From assembly GCF_002878395.1 (NCBI RefSeq), contig NC_061122.1, forward strand, positions 80,153,930 through 80,217,929: a stretch of DNA of 64,000 nucleotides, in the 5' to 3' direction. Every line of letters starts with the position of its first letter. The first letter of the stretch is position 1. Shown here one piece after another: positions 10,768 through 22,267 of the stretch. Made by a program: the position numbers and the translations under genes. The stretch is from Capsicum annuum (lineage: Eukaryota; Streptophyta; Magnoliopsida; Solanales; Solanaceae). The notes below the pieces were generated by a model that was given only the letters and a program-made list of their open reading frames with translations, was not told where the DNA came from and ran no database searches.

Positions 10768-11690
10768 CTATCTTCTTACTCCTTTTTGACCTTTTGAGTG
10801 TGTACTATCAAGGTTAATAAATTTATCAATAATAGACTCTTCAGTCTCATCAATCCTCATTCCTTCGGGCTTAGGTGGTAGATTGGAAAACTCAATGAAA
10901 AAGTTCAAAGAGGTTCTTAGTGGATTGGAGTCCACTCCCCCATACTCATACACTTTCTTCACTGTAGTCATACACATATATTTGTAGTGGGAAGTTATAT
11001 TGAGTGGTTTATACACTTTGAAGACCACCTCGTCATTATCCAATCTCATCTTGAGTGTGTACTCTCTCACATCTATCAATTCTTCTCGCATTGCTAAGAA
11101 TGAAAGTCCCAAGAGATAAATACCCCATCATCTACATCAGAGTCAAGAATAATAAAATTAGTAGGGATGATAAACTTACAATACTTGCTGAGCACATGCT
11201 CAATGATTCCATAGAGATGGACTTTGGTTCGGTTTACCATATGGAGAACCATAGAGAATGGTCTTGGCTTCTCTAAAACCATAGTTTTAAACATTGATAA
11301 TGGCATCAAGTTGATATTTGCCCCTAAATTACATAAAAAATGGACCACATCACTATCACCAATTTGTATGGGGAGGATGAAACTCCCCGAGTTCTTTACC
11401 TTCGTAGGCATTTTTCTCATCACCATAGAGCTGCACTCCTCAGTATGTGTCGTGGTCTCAATTTCTTACAACGTTATCTTTTTAGTCACCACATACTTTA
11501 AGTACTTAGTATACTTGGGCATTTCTTGCAAGACATCTAAAAGAAAAAGGTTAATATGAAGCTCCCTAAACATATCAAAGAACTTCTTGAAGCATGCATG
11601 CTCCTTGGCTTTCTTTAACCTTTGTGGGAAGGATGTTGGTGGTCCCTTATTCATTGGTACAACAACTTCAGTTTTTGGGTACTCAAACAT
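10768..11690 (-). pseudogene. Athila protease region, catalytic site altered
   Basis: On the minus strand, from 11690, a PQRLKKAKEHACFKKFF motif and a helix-rich MFRELHINLFLLDVLQ link lead into protease near 11385, with FILPIQIGDSDVVHFLC and then NLGANINLMPLS. In the family the residue after this cysteine is the catalytic aspartate (DLGA or DSGA); here it is asparagine (codon at 11328-11330). The C-terminal part (LAMREELIDVREYTLKMRL, then EVVFKVYKPLN) follows from 11112. The frame shifts between the two open pieces. It is therefore inactive twice over. RT should follow but does not. Confidence 0.7.
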
Positions 11691-11699
11691 CCTTAAATT

Positions 11700-12826
11700 A
11701 TCAACAAATTTTTTTGCAACCTATGGTGATACCAACTCTACATCTACCTTGCCATTTGCCTTGGGAATATGTCACTAAAATCCTTCCCACTCCTTAAATT
11801 TATTGTCATAAATTTCTTTGGAGGTTTATTATTACTTTCAAAATCACCTTGCAGACTGGTATTTTGTGATTGTGCTTGTTTCCCTAACTGTTGCTCTAAC
11901 TATTTTTATGTAATTTGCTGATTTTTGATTTCAGCAGCCATTTTCTTTTGATTGGCCAAGATTTGTTTCAAAGTACCCTCAATATTACTAGCCTATGTAT
12001 TGTGTTATGGTTGATGAAACTATTGATGTTGATTATTGCCCCAAGAATAATTGGGCTGAGTGTTCCAACTTTGGTTGTAAGAATTACCATAATTTGGCTT
12101 TTTTCATTACCTACAAAGTTCACAGACTTTAGATTTGCAATATACAAGTATGTAGAGGGCCCATTATTGCCACATATGTCACACCATGTTGGATTATATT
12201 GTACAATATTTTATTTGTGCTTGAGTCTGTTGCACACCCATTCGCTGAATTGAGTTATTATTTGATTCTGTGTAGCTAATAATAAAGTGGCTAAGGATGT
12301 GATATAATAAACTTTAATCATGCCCATAGCCAATTAGGATTTCCTTGATCAATGCGATCCAATAAGGTATAAAGCTCATCATAATTTTTCTCCAATTCTT
12401 GACCACCTACAGTTGAATCTAGCAAAGTTTTCGTGTTATGGTCAAGGGATTCAACAAAGGTGTGAGATAATACCTCACTAGACTGCTGATGTGGAAAATC
12501 CCAAAGAAGAGACTTGAATCTCTCCCAAGCATTATACAGGTTCTCTTTCGACTTCTGCTTGAAGCTCAAAATCTCACTGCATAGTCTCGCACCAGATGGA
12601 ATAAAATGGATAAGGAATTTTTAGGCTAAGTCATCCCATGTAGTGATGGAACATTCTGGCTCTACATTTAACCACTTCTTAGATTCCCTAAAAAGTGAGA
12701 AGGGGAACTGTGTAATCCTTACATAATCTGTGGATACCCCCATGGGTATGAACGTGTCATTGATCTCTAAAAAATTTTGCAAGTAAACCTGTGGATCTTC
12801 ATGTGATAAATTGATGTGTTATGGAT
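11700..12826 (-). pseudogene. gag: Athila gag, broken (copy 2)
   Basis: An open minus-strand piece starting at 12569 reads SFKQKSKENLYNAWERFKSL and then TFVESLDHNTKTLLDSTVGG, the core of the plant retrotransposon gag domain. Around 12185-12140 the remnant CDICGNNGPST corresponds to a zinc knuckle, but the histidine is replaced by proline; copy 1 keeps it. From 12826 to 12570 gag continues in other frames with stops. The order of blocks equals that of copy 1, which shows the solo LTR at 3638 is an insertion. Confidence 0.7.
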
Positions 12827-13598
12827 TCATAATACTTTTTTGATGCTTAAAAAAGTGAAAATATGCAAGTGACTTAGGTTGTTTTGTGAGATATGATGTG
12901 TTTTGTGTTATGTTTTATAGAAAATCAGGTTTTAGAGCTATCCTTGAAGAAAAGAGTGGAAATCAAAGTTTTGGACCACTAAATTGGGCACCTATGGCTT
13001 GTATGTACTGCATACGGGGCATAGGTGCCAACATATGTGTCAGAAATTAAGATCCAAAGACTTAGAAGTTTAGAAAATAAGACCCCATTACTTATGGAGG
13101 GCACATACGACTCGTACGTGCTACCTACGGTCCGTAGGTGCCAGCTTAGGTCTTAAAAAAGCATAGTCCAGAGAGTTTTAGGAGTTCTTTGGAGGCCAGG
13201 GAACCTACGTGGGACCACCTACGGCCCGTAGGTGGTGCGGTAAGCGGTCAAATTTTGGGACTAATTTTGTTTAAAAATCTGGGCCCACCTTATCCTAACC
13301 TAACCCTAAACCGACCCATTAGGCCTATTAAAGCCCCCTTAACCAAATTTTAACCCCTCAAACCTTAAAAATTCCTTCTTCTCTCTCAAATTCAAATTTC
13401 CTGACTTCCTCACAGTTAATAAAAGGCTGAAACACCACTTGTTATCATACCATCTTGTCCAAGTGCACTAATTATGCATTCAAGCTAGGGTTTCACTTTA
13501 TCTCTTCATATTTCACTTTTGATTTTTCAAACAAAAGGTAACATTCTTGGCTCCTGATAGTATTCTTTTGTACTAAACTAAAGATAAGTGAGTTGGTT
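12827..13598 (+). repeat. hybrid Athila LTR-start / internal-spacer fragment
   Basis: The first roughly 90 bases (TGATGTGTTATGG, then GATGCTTAAAA and GAAAATATGCAAG) match the start of the LTR at 13599. From about 13240 to 13590 the sequence instead resembles the internal spacer of copy 3 near 18220-18530; both end in AAAAGGTAA-ttcttggctcct. Between them lies a tract of inverted words such as CCTACGGCCCGTAGG (13000-13240). It may be a recombination product between an LTR and a spacer, or a derivative LTR. I see no coding sequence. Confidence 0.5.
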
Positions 13599-15034
13599 GA
13601 TGTGCTATAGAAATATAGCAGTTTTGATGCTTAAAAGAAAGAAAATATGCAAGTTTCTCAGGTTTCTTTGTTAGATATGATCTGTTTTGTGTATATTTTG
13701 TCGGAAGCCATATTTTGGATGCTAAGTTCATGAAAAAGGTGAAAAATTTGTTTTTTACCGCTTTTAAAGCGATTATGGATGTTTGGGATTTTTTTTGGCT
13801 TGGTCGTGATCAATGCATTTTCGAGAGTCAAAGACGAGCTGAAAAAAAGACTCCCGACTCCTACTAAGTCAACCTATGGACTGCATATAGACAAAAAGGG
13901 TGCAAGAAACCCAAAATCCTAAGAGCTAACTTACAGGACTTATTCCTTATGGTACCTACATCTGCACCTGCGCCCTATACCAGACCGCAGTAGTACCTAT
14001 GCCCTACCAGACCGCATGTATAGAGATCAGGTGACCACTGGCCTAGCTTTCTCCTATTTTATTCGGGTTTTATTTTTAGGGTTTTCTCATGTACTATAAA
14101 TACCCCTTATGTACATTTTAGTAGAAGTTACACACTTTTACCACTTAGAAGCATATTTTGATTTCAAGATCCGTCTTTGATCTTGGGATTTTCTTGTATT
14201 GACTTTGATTGATTATTCAATTTACGATTATGGGTTTTATTCATCTTGTCATTGTGATTTCATCTATTCTTTCTATTATGAATGTTATTGATTTGTTTAC
14301 AATCATGAGTGGCTAAATCCATAGTTAGGGTTGTGGAAACCCTAGAGAATTGACGAAGTAGGGAAGTACAATTGTTGATCTGAATCAATACCAATGGAAT
14401 GAATTGCTTTATCTTAGTTATGATTGATTTATTAATGAGTGCAAACATTAATATCCCACCTAGATATTTCTACTTACTCTAAATGATGAGTAGTGACTAA
14501 GAAAAGACAAAGAAAATAGTAATATGGAGTTTAACTGTTGATTCACGCTTCTAGGTTCTATCTACGTAAGATGGTTAGGTTCATCTAATTACTAGAATCT
14601 CGAAAGGTAATATTTAACTAGAATCAAGATAAGGGTTAATAGTGCGACACCCTAAGACTCAAAAGGTAAAGGGTGAAATCCTCCTACTCGTCCAAAAGAC
14701 TATAGGAGGTACATAATTTATCAATTCTACATGCAAGGAATTGGATTAGTTCAACAACACATGATAAGCCTACAGAGTTAAGAATCTAGGGGGAACACAA
14801 TCGTAATGTTCACTTATGACTGATTTCAACCAAGTTAATACTGTTCTTTATTTGAGATTGCTACAAACAAAACTCCCCATTTACTTTTCTTGTTCTGCCC
14901 ATTGACTACAACTATTGGCATCTATAAAGCCATGTGTTCCTTTGGTATTTGACCCCAACCTTAGTTGGGATACTGTATCTTGACAACGATCGTATCATCA
15001 TCTAAAAAGATGTGTTGTTGGATGTCATTAAGAA
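13599..15034 (+). repeat. Athila 5' LTR (copy 3)
   Basis: It begins TGATGTGCTATAG and ends two bases before the primer site. It shares with the LTRs at 20741 and 57396 the ATGAGTGGCTAA-like block (14305), an inverted GGGTTGTGGAAACCCT (14328) and, 70 to 80 bases before the end, the hairpin CCCAACCTTAGTTGGG (14954-14969). Its length of about 1.44 kb agrees with the other Athila LTRs here. Confidence 0.75.
14095..14102 (+). promoter_or_regulatory. TATA box of Athila LTR (copy 3)
   Basis: TATAAATA lies after GTAC and before CCCCTTATG, about 500 bases into the LTR. A tract of ACCTAC/CTATGCCC-like words precedes it (13855-14030). Confidence 0.6.
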
Positions 15035-15036
15035 AT

Positions 15037-15054
15037 TGGTGCCATTGCTGGGGA
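15037..15054 (+). other. primer-binding site, tRNA-Asp type
   Basis: TGGTGCCATTGCTGGGGA matches the Athila-type site complementary to the 3' end of plant tRNA-Asp (TGGCGCCGTTGCCGGGG) with only transitions at three or four places. Confidence 0.75.
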
Positions 15055-15129
15055 ATACAGTGTTGATTTGTGATTTGAAGATTATTGTAATTTTTTGTTT
15101 TTATTTTTGTTTTCGTTCTAAGTTGGGCA

Positions 15130-17049
15130 TACACCGGTGTATTCCTAGAACATGGAATAGAGGCAATCCCTTACTCCAGTTAATCCGAATCCAGAGAGGA
15201 TCCTACAAACACCTGGTATAGTGTCTGAGTTTAAAAGAGCTGATAATGCTGAAGGGTTTCATGATGTTGTGCCTTCACCTGAAGGAGTGCAAGATATTCC
15301 TGATCGTTAGATAGGTAATATGTTAGCTCAAGCTGAAGTCGAGAAGAGGGCAACGGAAGAAGCTTTGAGAGTATCTAAGAAAGCAGATCTTACTGAGCAG
15401 AGATAAAAAGTAGGCCACTGAGCAGCACTCAGTGGAAACCAGATCAGAGCTAGGGGTGCTCGTGTTCAAGTAATCCTAAAATATTAGTACATGCAACCAT
15501 ATATAGATGATGCAAAAGATCTAGGATATGTTGAGCTAACCGATACTAGAGCCATAATACCTCCTGCTTTGACCCCAAGTATCAAATTCGACATCGCGAG
15601 TGCCATGATCCAACTTTTGAATTTGAAGGGTGTGTTTGCAGGATTGTCTACCAAAGATGCAAATTTGTACCTTGTGAGTTTCCTTGGGATATACACCTCA
15701 TATGTTATTCTATAGGTAGTAGATCAGGAAGCACTTAGATTGAGGCTTTTCCCTTTCTCACTTACTAGAGAAATATTTTTATGGTTAGGGGAATTGCTAA
15801 GAGGCTCTATCATAACTTGGAATGAGTTTCACATGTAATTCTTAAATAGTTTTTTTCCTCCATCAAGGATGTTAAGGATGAGATCTATAACTTCAGGCAG
15901 CTTCAATTGGAGTCCATGTATGAGGCTTGGTTCAGGTTTAAGAAGAAGCTGAGAATGGTGCCAAATCATTAGTTGTCAAGGACAAGCTTATGAGAGATAT
16001 TCTACAGAGCCCTGACTATTAGTTCTAGAGTATGGCAGACACCATCTCTGGAGGAGATTTTATGAGGATACATTGGGAGACAGCTTCGGAGATATTAGAT
16101 CAGATCTCACTCATTAATCAAGGGTGGCAAACTCGAGAGGCTGAGAGGGGATTTGATACTTATGCTATTGATGCCTCCTACGACCAGAGATCAGCTGATG
16201 ATATAATAGCACAAGAAATTACATTACTAAGTAATGATTTAGGGGTGCTAGCAAAGCAGTTTGTAGCAGCAAAATCTAAGAAAGTGAATGCAGTAATAAT
16301 ATATGGGTCAAAGCATATGAGTTAGAAGTGGAGGAAACCAATTATCTTGTTCATCAGATGGCAGGTTTCTGAGCCCAAGGGCAAGGGAACAAAGGTCAAA
16401 ACCATTATGATAAATACAGAGACCATAACAGAGAGTGAGATGGTGACTAAAGGAAGAAGGATGACTATAGAGATACGGAAGATAGGTATATTCCACCTAG
16501 TTAATGTGATGAAGAATCCAGAATGGAGGATATGCTGGCTAAGTTGTAAAGGATAAAGAAAGTCAGGAGACCAGCCTTAAGAAGATTAAAACTGATATTT
16601 CAGGGTTGACCCAGAAGGTCAAGTCACATGCCACTACTATCAAGCTGTTGGAGCACCAATTTGGGAAGATGTCAGCAACTCTGAACCAGAGGAAACCAAG
16701 TACCTTTCCAAGCAACACATTGTAAAAATTAAAAAATAATGGTCATGTACTTTCTATCACTACGAGGAGTAGTATCACTACTATGGATCAACCACTATCA
16801 GCTATTGAAGTTATTAATGATGAGACACATGCTGCTGAGTTTGAGAAATTAATAGGTGATAAAGGTACAGTTGCTGAAGATAAATGTAAGGGTCCGATCA
16901 TTAAGCCAAAATTTAGACAAATTTTAAGACCACCTCTATCTTTTCCTCAGCGAATAAGGAAAAACAAAGAGGAAGGTAAGTTTAAATGGTTCATTGAGAT
17001 GATGAGAGAATTGAGTTTAAACATACCTCTTCTTAAGGCATTAGATTAG
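15130..17049 (+). pseudogene. gag: Athila gag, broken (copy 3)
   Basis: The capsid/nucleocapsid precursor, carried in several frames. The start (GGCATACACCGGTGTATTCC, then GAGGCAATCCC) equals that of copy 4 at 22254. From 15491 an open piece reads IIPPALTPSIKFDIASAMI and LLNLKGVFAGL, the conserved gag core. VDQEALRLRLFPFSL and WLGELLRGSI follow after a stop. A second piece from 16032 holds the C-terminal gag half (ETASEILDQISLINQGWQTR). A third from 16783 reads RPPLSFPQRIRKNKEEGKF and FIEMMRELSLNIPLLKALD, the link to protease. At least five stops or shifts separate the parts. Confidence 0.75.
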
Positions 17050-17658
17050 ATGCTTGGATACAACAAGTTTATGAAATAGTTTGTCACAAGGAAGAAAGGA
17101 GTGACTTTTGAGGATGTTGATTATGTTCCCAACTGCAGTGCAGTCACGACTAGGTACTTGGCGCAGAAAAAGAGTGATCTCAAAGGATTCACTATATCGT
17201 GCACCATTGGGTCATCCTAATTTTCCTAAGCCTTGTGTGATTTAGGGGCTAACATTAATTTGATGCCGCTGGCCTTAGTCAAGCAATTGGTCTTGAACCC
17301 TCCGAAACTGGCTTCGAAGCGGATATTGATGGCTAATAGCACAGTGAAGAAGCCTAAGGGAATCTTGTTTGATGTGATCGTGAGGGTGGATAACTTTATT
17401 TTTCTGGATGACTTTGTCATCATGGACTGTTAGAGTGACATCAAGATGCCCATTATACTGGGAAGACCATTTATGGCCACAGTTAGAGCTATGGTTGACA
17501 TGGAAAAGGTTGAGCTAAAATATAGTGTCAATGGTGAGGAGGCAACATTCAACATTCAAAAGTTAATAAAGCAGCCAACCGACATGAGGGTAGTGTTAGT
17601 GAATAATTGTATTGATGACCCTAGAGGATATTCCTATGGGTATCTTGATAAGTTCTGA
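17050..17658 (+). pseudogene. Athila aspartic protease (copy 3)
   Basis: A retroviral-type pepsin-like protease that would process the polyprotein. FTISCTIGSS and, after two stops, ALCDLGANINLMPLALVKQL keep the catalytic aspartate. A stop interrupts at 17431. The flap side then follows as MPIILGRPFMATVRAMVDME, with the hydrophobic ILGRPF motif intact. The frame ends at 17658 in GYLDKF. RT should follow here, but the next recognisable motif is the one found after integrase in copy 4. Confidence 0.75.
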
Positions 17659-18918
17659 TTAGTCAAGATACTTAAATCAAGTGTTATATAGGAGACGACC
17701 CATGGGCTTGTTGGTGAAGTGTGAGTAACCAACATAGCCACGTCATGCCATGATGTTAAATCAAGCACTGAGTCAGAGGAAACCCACTATTTTAGTGTTC
17801 ATATTTTTGTTGTTTTTGTCTTTTTGTAGGATTTTAGATTTTGGACCTTACCCGTAATACGGTAAAAATTGCTACATTCATTGATTTCCAGGTAAGGGGA
17901 CTGTGTGATCAGCACATCATGGTCACAAGTCCCACATGGTAAGTTAAGTAATAAGTCAAAAAGTTGAAATTTTGAGGATGAAAAATGGTAAGTTACAGAC
18001 TCTGGCATTTTATTTTACTTTTGGGACCTAAAACTTAGGTTTCAGGACCATAAGTATCTTGAAAAATATCGAAACACCAAGTCTGGATTACATAAAAGTG
18101 GGCCAAAAAGTTTTGGCCTGGCACCTGGGCCCAGTACTTATGGGTCGTAGGTAGTACCTGCACTCAAGGCCTGACCGCGGGTATAGGTCGCAGGTACAAG
18201 CCGCGGCTAGTTCACTTTGTGGGCCTAATTTTTAATTCAAATTTTAGGCCCACCAACATTTAAATATGACCTAAAATATCCCCCACTTATATAAAACATT
18301 CTTACCTTCAATCTAGTCCTCAGAACTTTACTTTTCTCCTTAAATTTAAACTTCCCACTTAAAACATAAACCAACCCCACACTTAAGTGAAGGCTAAATT
18401 GACACTTTTTTTAGATACCTACTTGTCCCAACATGCTAAAAACAAGTTTCAACCTTAGTTTTGCTTGAGTTCTTCATTATTTCTCTTCTAGATCTTTATA
18501 TAAAAGGTAATTTTCTTGGCTCCTAATGGTTATATATTGGTTTATCTATTATTTAAACAAGTTGATATATGTATTCCATTGAAAAATATATAAACTATAA
18601 TGCTTGTATGTGGGAGCCTTGAAGTAGCCTAAAATCATAATGTAAGGCCTTATTTTGAACTAAGATTCTAAATTTAAGCCCTAACCAGAAGTTGAACTTG
18701 AATGAATAAGAGTAATACCATGGGTTGAGCATGTTTTCTTTCTTTGAAATTCATGATTCTTGATTAGTGTGTAAACGTTGGACTTGTTGGGTTTTCAAAT
18801 AGGTTATAGGGATGTGAAATTTGAGGAAAAATTCAAACTTTTCAAATTTTGAGTTTTTCTACAACTTTTGCTATCCCGCACTTTTGTTGGAAACTAACAA
18901 CTATTTTTTCAGGTACAT
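17659..18918 (+). other. pol deletion junction and non-coding spacer of Athila copy 3
   Basis: At about 17735-17770 the translation reads SCHDVKSSTESEETHYF, matching the C-terminal end of the integrase ORF of copy 4 at 27867. About 3 kb of RT, RNase H and integrase is thus missing. From 17800 to 18918 no gene is seen. The spacer includes GGGTCGTAGGTAGTACCTG and GGTCGCAGGTAC words (18130-18205) like those in the LTR tract, and ends before the env-like start codon. Confidence 0.65.
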
Positions 18919-20430
18919 ATGGCACCTATAGCAGTAAAAAAGATAAAGGTCGGTAGTTTGAGGAGATATCCAGAGTCTCCACAGACTAGAAGATCAGTGT
19001 GAGAGTATCCGAGGTAGCAATGTAAAGACATTTCGTAGGGGTAACATGTAGAGTCATGAGAGGACATACTCACCAGGATGCTCAATTAGCTGCAACTCTG
19101 CTGAGGATGAAGTATTTATGGATATCACCTCCACACACTCCTTCACCTAATGATGATGATGAGGAGGAGGAGGAGACAGAGCCCGAGACTACTTCACAGG
19201 TTGTTACTCAGGACCTCTCAGTCTGAGGAGAGGTCCCAGGATTCGTTGATAAGGTTGAGCAGGAGTAGTCATCTGCGGTGCCCCAGTCTGAGGAGTGTAC
19301 CACCACTCATGTATAGTAGATAGAGGTACACCAGTATAATGAGGGTTCTGAATAGCCTTCCCATAATGCTTCAGTCCATCAGAACCCCGCACCTGCATAT
19401 GCCCCAGATATACCTCCTGAGGAGGGATATCTAAGGTGGTGTGTGGAATGGATATGGTATATATTTAAGCTTGATAGTTATTTATAAGAGATGGGAAGGC
19501 CTATGAGATATATTTATGATAAGCTTTAGATTGACTTATTGGGGCTAGAGCGAGTACCACAGGTACGGGCAACATTTAACATATACCAGCTAGAGTGGAT
19601 GACCAGACCACTCGAATCCTAAAACCCGTCTATGGTGTGAGAGTTTTATCATCCTATAGAGATGTTGTATTCCTTCATATGCTCCATTATCCAGGCTTTA
19701 TTAGATTTGCACATCAGCCATAGCTTGATCATATACTGGCTAGAGCGGTCAAAGTTGGCATATCGATAGAGACTATCCATAGAGATATATTCAGTCCAGA
19801 TTATATCACTCCTGCATCTACAGCTGAGTACGACCAAGGATTAAGGATCATAGGGATAAACATATCATGTAAGATGTTGAGCACCGTATAGAGAGGGTTG
19901 ATATGGATAAGAGATAGCCCATTATATTTCACCACTAGGTGATGCGACCCCATAGATTGAGGGTAAGTAGTGATCAAGAAGGGCCTCTTGACATTGGAGG
20001 CCAAGTTTTAGTGGTTTCTAATTAGATACCGACTGATACCTACTACTTCACATAATACATTGATGTATAAGGAAGCATCACTAGTTGCCTATCCAATGGT
20101 TGGTTATGATTTTAATTTTGCAACTATTCTAAGGCACGAGTTGCATGATAGAGGCTTGGTGAGCTGACTAATTTGGCATTCCCTTGCACGATCCAAATGC
20201 TATGTTATGATCCCAGAGTGTCTGAGTTGCCAGGTATTGATGAGAGGGTACCTACACCGCCACTGCATAGATAAGGACCATGAAGGGCCTAGCACCTTCA
20301 GGAAATTCTAGGAGATCGAGATGGTGGGTAGTAGAACCAAAGGCCTAATCTGAGGAGCTAACAGTTTTTGTAGAGCCTAATGAGGCACATACAGATGATG
20401 CGAGTATTGGTATTGACATAAAGATAGGGG
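18919..20430 (+). pseudogene. Athila env-like region (copy 3)
   Basis: It begins ATGGCACCTATAGCAGTAAA (MAPIAVKKIKVGSLRRYPES) and carries gag-independent, non-enzymatic sequence in the position of the Athila third ORF. Copy 4 has a comparable MPPKN start at 29250. An acidic run from GATGATGATGAGGAGGAGGA lies at 19150. The reading frame is broken many times. Members of this region are annotated in plants as putative transposon or env-like proteins; their function is not established. I see no clear membrane segment. Confidence 0.5.
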
Positions 20431-20740
20431 GGCAAAGAGGTGCTCTTGATTCGAGTACATTGCGCGAAGGGATATGCTACTTCTTCTTCATACCTGGCTT
20501 CAGCCTCAAAGCTGGTTGGTGCATCTATAAAGCCTTATCACCCATCCACTATAGCTCTTACGATAAGTATAATTACTGTATCCGGTGAGTTTTTACAGAG
20601 CATAGTGATGTTTCATGGAAACACAACACTTTCGATGCTTAACATTATGAATTTATATGTGAACTTAGGATATGTCTTACTATATGTTGTTGAATATAAT
20701 GCACATAGTGTAAATTGCAGGTAAAATAGGTCTACAATAG

Positions 20741-22170
20741 TGTTGGAATAAAAATAAAGAAAAAGACTTGGAAAATACCAATTCTAATCAAGGTACGATT
20801 TAGCTCTCGAGTTATAAACATTTGATACGACTCGTAGGCCGAATCATATTCACAACAGAACCACAAGCTAATCTGAAAAGCTAAGTTTGGGGAACATATG
20901 ACTCAAGTATTCAAGTTGTAATCTAGGATATGATTCATACAGAGAAGTCGTAACCATAACAGAACCTAAAGTTATCATCCAAAGTTGAAGTCGCAGATGT
21001 ATATGACTCGGAAGTCTGAGTACGACTCATATAGGGAAGTCACACACAATCCAGTTTTCAAAGCTTGGAAGGATAGAAGTCCCAGGTGGATAAGAATGAA
21101 AGACACGATTCATATGCTTAAGTACAAATCATGTACAGAAGTTGTATGCTGAACAAGAGTTGAAGTGTTGTAAGATCAGACACTGGAACAGATATGAGAA
21201 TGTATGGTACGACTCACATGATGTGGGTAGGAGTTAAAGACCGAGTCGTATCGACTGCCGACATAACTTTTCCTTTTCCATTTTTATTAGAATTTTTATT
21301 ATATTTTGAGATATTATAAATACCGTAAGGTTTACCTTTTATTAGGCTACACATTCTTATCATAGGATATATATTCTTATAATACTTATACAATTATTCT
21401 TGAGATTTTAGGTTTTTATTTAATTCAAGACTTTGGAGTTTATTTATCTTACTCTTCTGTAATTAATTATATGTGTTCTTCATTGATTATTATGATTTCT
21501 AGCACAAACATGAGCGGCTAATCTCCTTGACTAGGGTTGTGGGAACCCTGCGGATTAGCTACGTAGAGGAAGTTTGATATTCATCTATACTAGGATTTAT
21601 GCATGTATCTTAATCTTTTTTACAATAATTAATCTCATAGCAGCTGCAGGATCTTAAGATAGCCTATATTCGTATCCATCCCTAATAAGGAGTTTGTGAT
21701 TAGGAAAAAAAAGATCAAGACAGTGATTTGGGATTTCTTCCTCAACCATAGTGAACTGAGGTCGTAGCAAAGAGCAACATGGCGACGCCTTGAGACCTAA
21801 CCAGTAAAGGGTGAGATTTATCTTCATGCCTAACCAGTGACTGATAATACCTATCTTGTAGACTTTGCATGTAGAACAACAGAATAGTTGGGTTGAACAT
21901 AAGAAATTTACAGATTTAAGAAGAAAGGGGGAACACAAGCCTAGTGTTCATCTTCTATTTTCTACAACTCAAATATACTCAAGATTCGGTTGCTACTTGC
22001 GATTGATACTAAAATCCCCCTATTTCTTTCTTGTACTGCTCCTGGATTACATCAGCTTAAGAAACTATTCATGTTTTCCATGTGGGATCGACCCCAACCT
22101 AGTTGGTTTATTATATTTGCAATCGACCAAGCATACTTCTGTTTGGACTGGAGTTTTAGGCGACATCAAA
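20741..22170 (+). repeat. Athila 5' LTR (copy 4)
   Basis: It begins TGTTGGAATA and ends just before the primer site. Words of the type GTACGACTC/GAGTCGTA recur in both orientations from 20800 to 21260, upstream of the TATA box. The ATGAGCGGCTAA block (21509), GGGTTGTGGGAACCC (21534) and a U5 hairpin CCAACCTAGTTGG (22094-22106) are shared with the other Athila LTRs. The short open frames inside it are not genes. Confidence 0.75.
21315..21322 (+). promoter_or_regulatory. TATA box of Athila LTR (copy 4)
   Basis: TATAAATA is followed by CCGTAAGG, in the same setting as 14095 in copy 3 and directly downstream of the GAGTCGTA tract. Confidence 0.6.
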
Positions 22171-22172
22171 TT

Positions 22173-22190
22173 TGGCATAGTTATCGGGGA
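22173..22190 (+). other. primer-binding site, tRNA-Asp type, degraded
   Basis: TGGCATAGTTATCGGGGA is in the position of the tRNA-Asp site and keeps TGGC and CGGGGA at its ends. Confidence 0.6.
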
Positions 22191-22267
22191 AGATGATTTG
22201 AGTAGTGAATTGAATTTGTGAAGTTCGCAGTTTTATTTTCTATTTTTGATTTGGCATACGCCAGTGT

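Larger units (their letters stand above)
10396..12826 (-). mobile_element. Athila-type gypsy element, RT/integrase-less (copy 2)
   Basis: Read on the minus strand it runs gag, zinc knuckle, proline-rich link, protease, and then jumps to the CHDTKSEISWEATL motif that in the more complete copy lies just after integrase (27860). RT, RNase H and integrase are absent. The same block is missing in copy 3. Downstream of the jump (about 10700-10400) is the non-coding 3' internal region, where I see no gene. No LTR of its own is retained here; the right end meets a hybrid LTR fragment at 12827. Confidence 0.7.
13599..20740 (+). mobile_element. Athila-type gypsy element lacking RT/integrase (copy 3)
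   Basis: In order: 5' LTR, tRNA-Asp primer site, gag, protease, a direct jump to the post-integrase CHDVKSS motif, a non-coding spacer, and an env-like region. No matching 3' LTR is found before the next element's LTR at 20741, so the element is truncated. A purine run near 20424 (AGATAGGGGGGCAAAGAGG) could be its polypurine tract. 20440-20740 holds only a short open frame of no recognised kind. Confidence 0.75.

Noticed and set aside
11224..12253. Plus-strand frames of 111 and 112 codons
   Set aside because: They are shadows of antisense Athila protease and gag.
20440..20724. 94-codon hydrophobic frame after the Athila env-like region
   Set aside because: No family resemblance and a position in the decayed element tail; it is too short to support as a gene.
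21865..22221. 118-codon plus-strand frame
   Set aside because: It spans the U5 end of an Athila LTR and the primer site; conserved non-coding landmarks explain the sequence.
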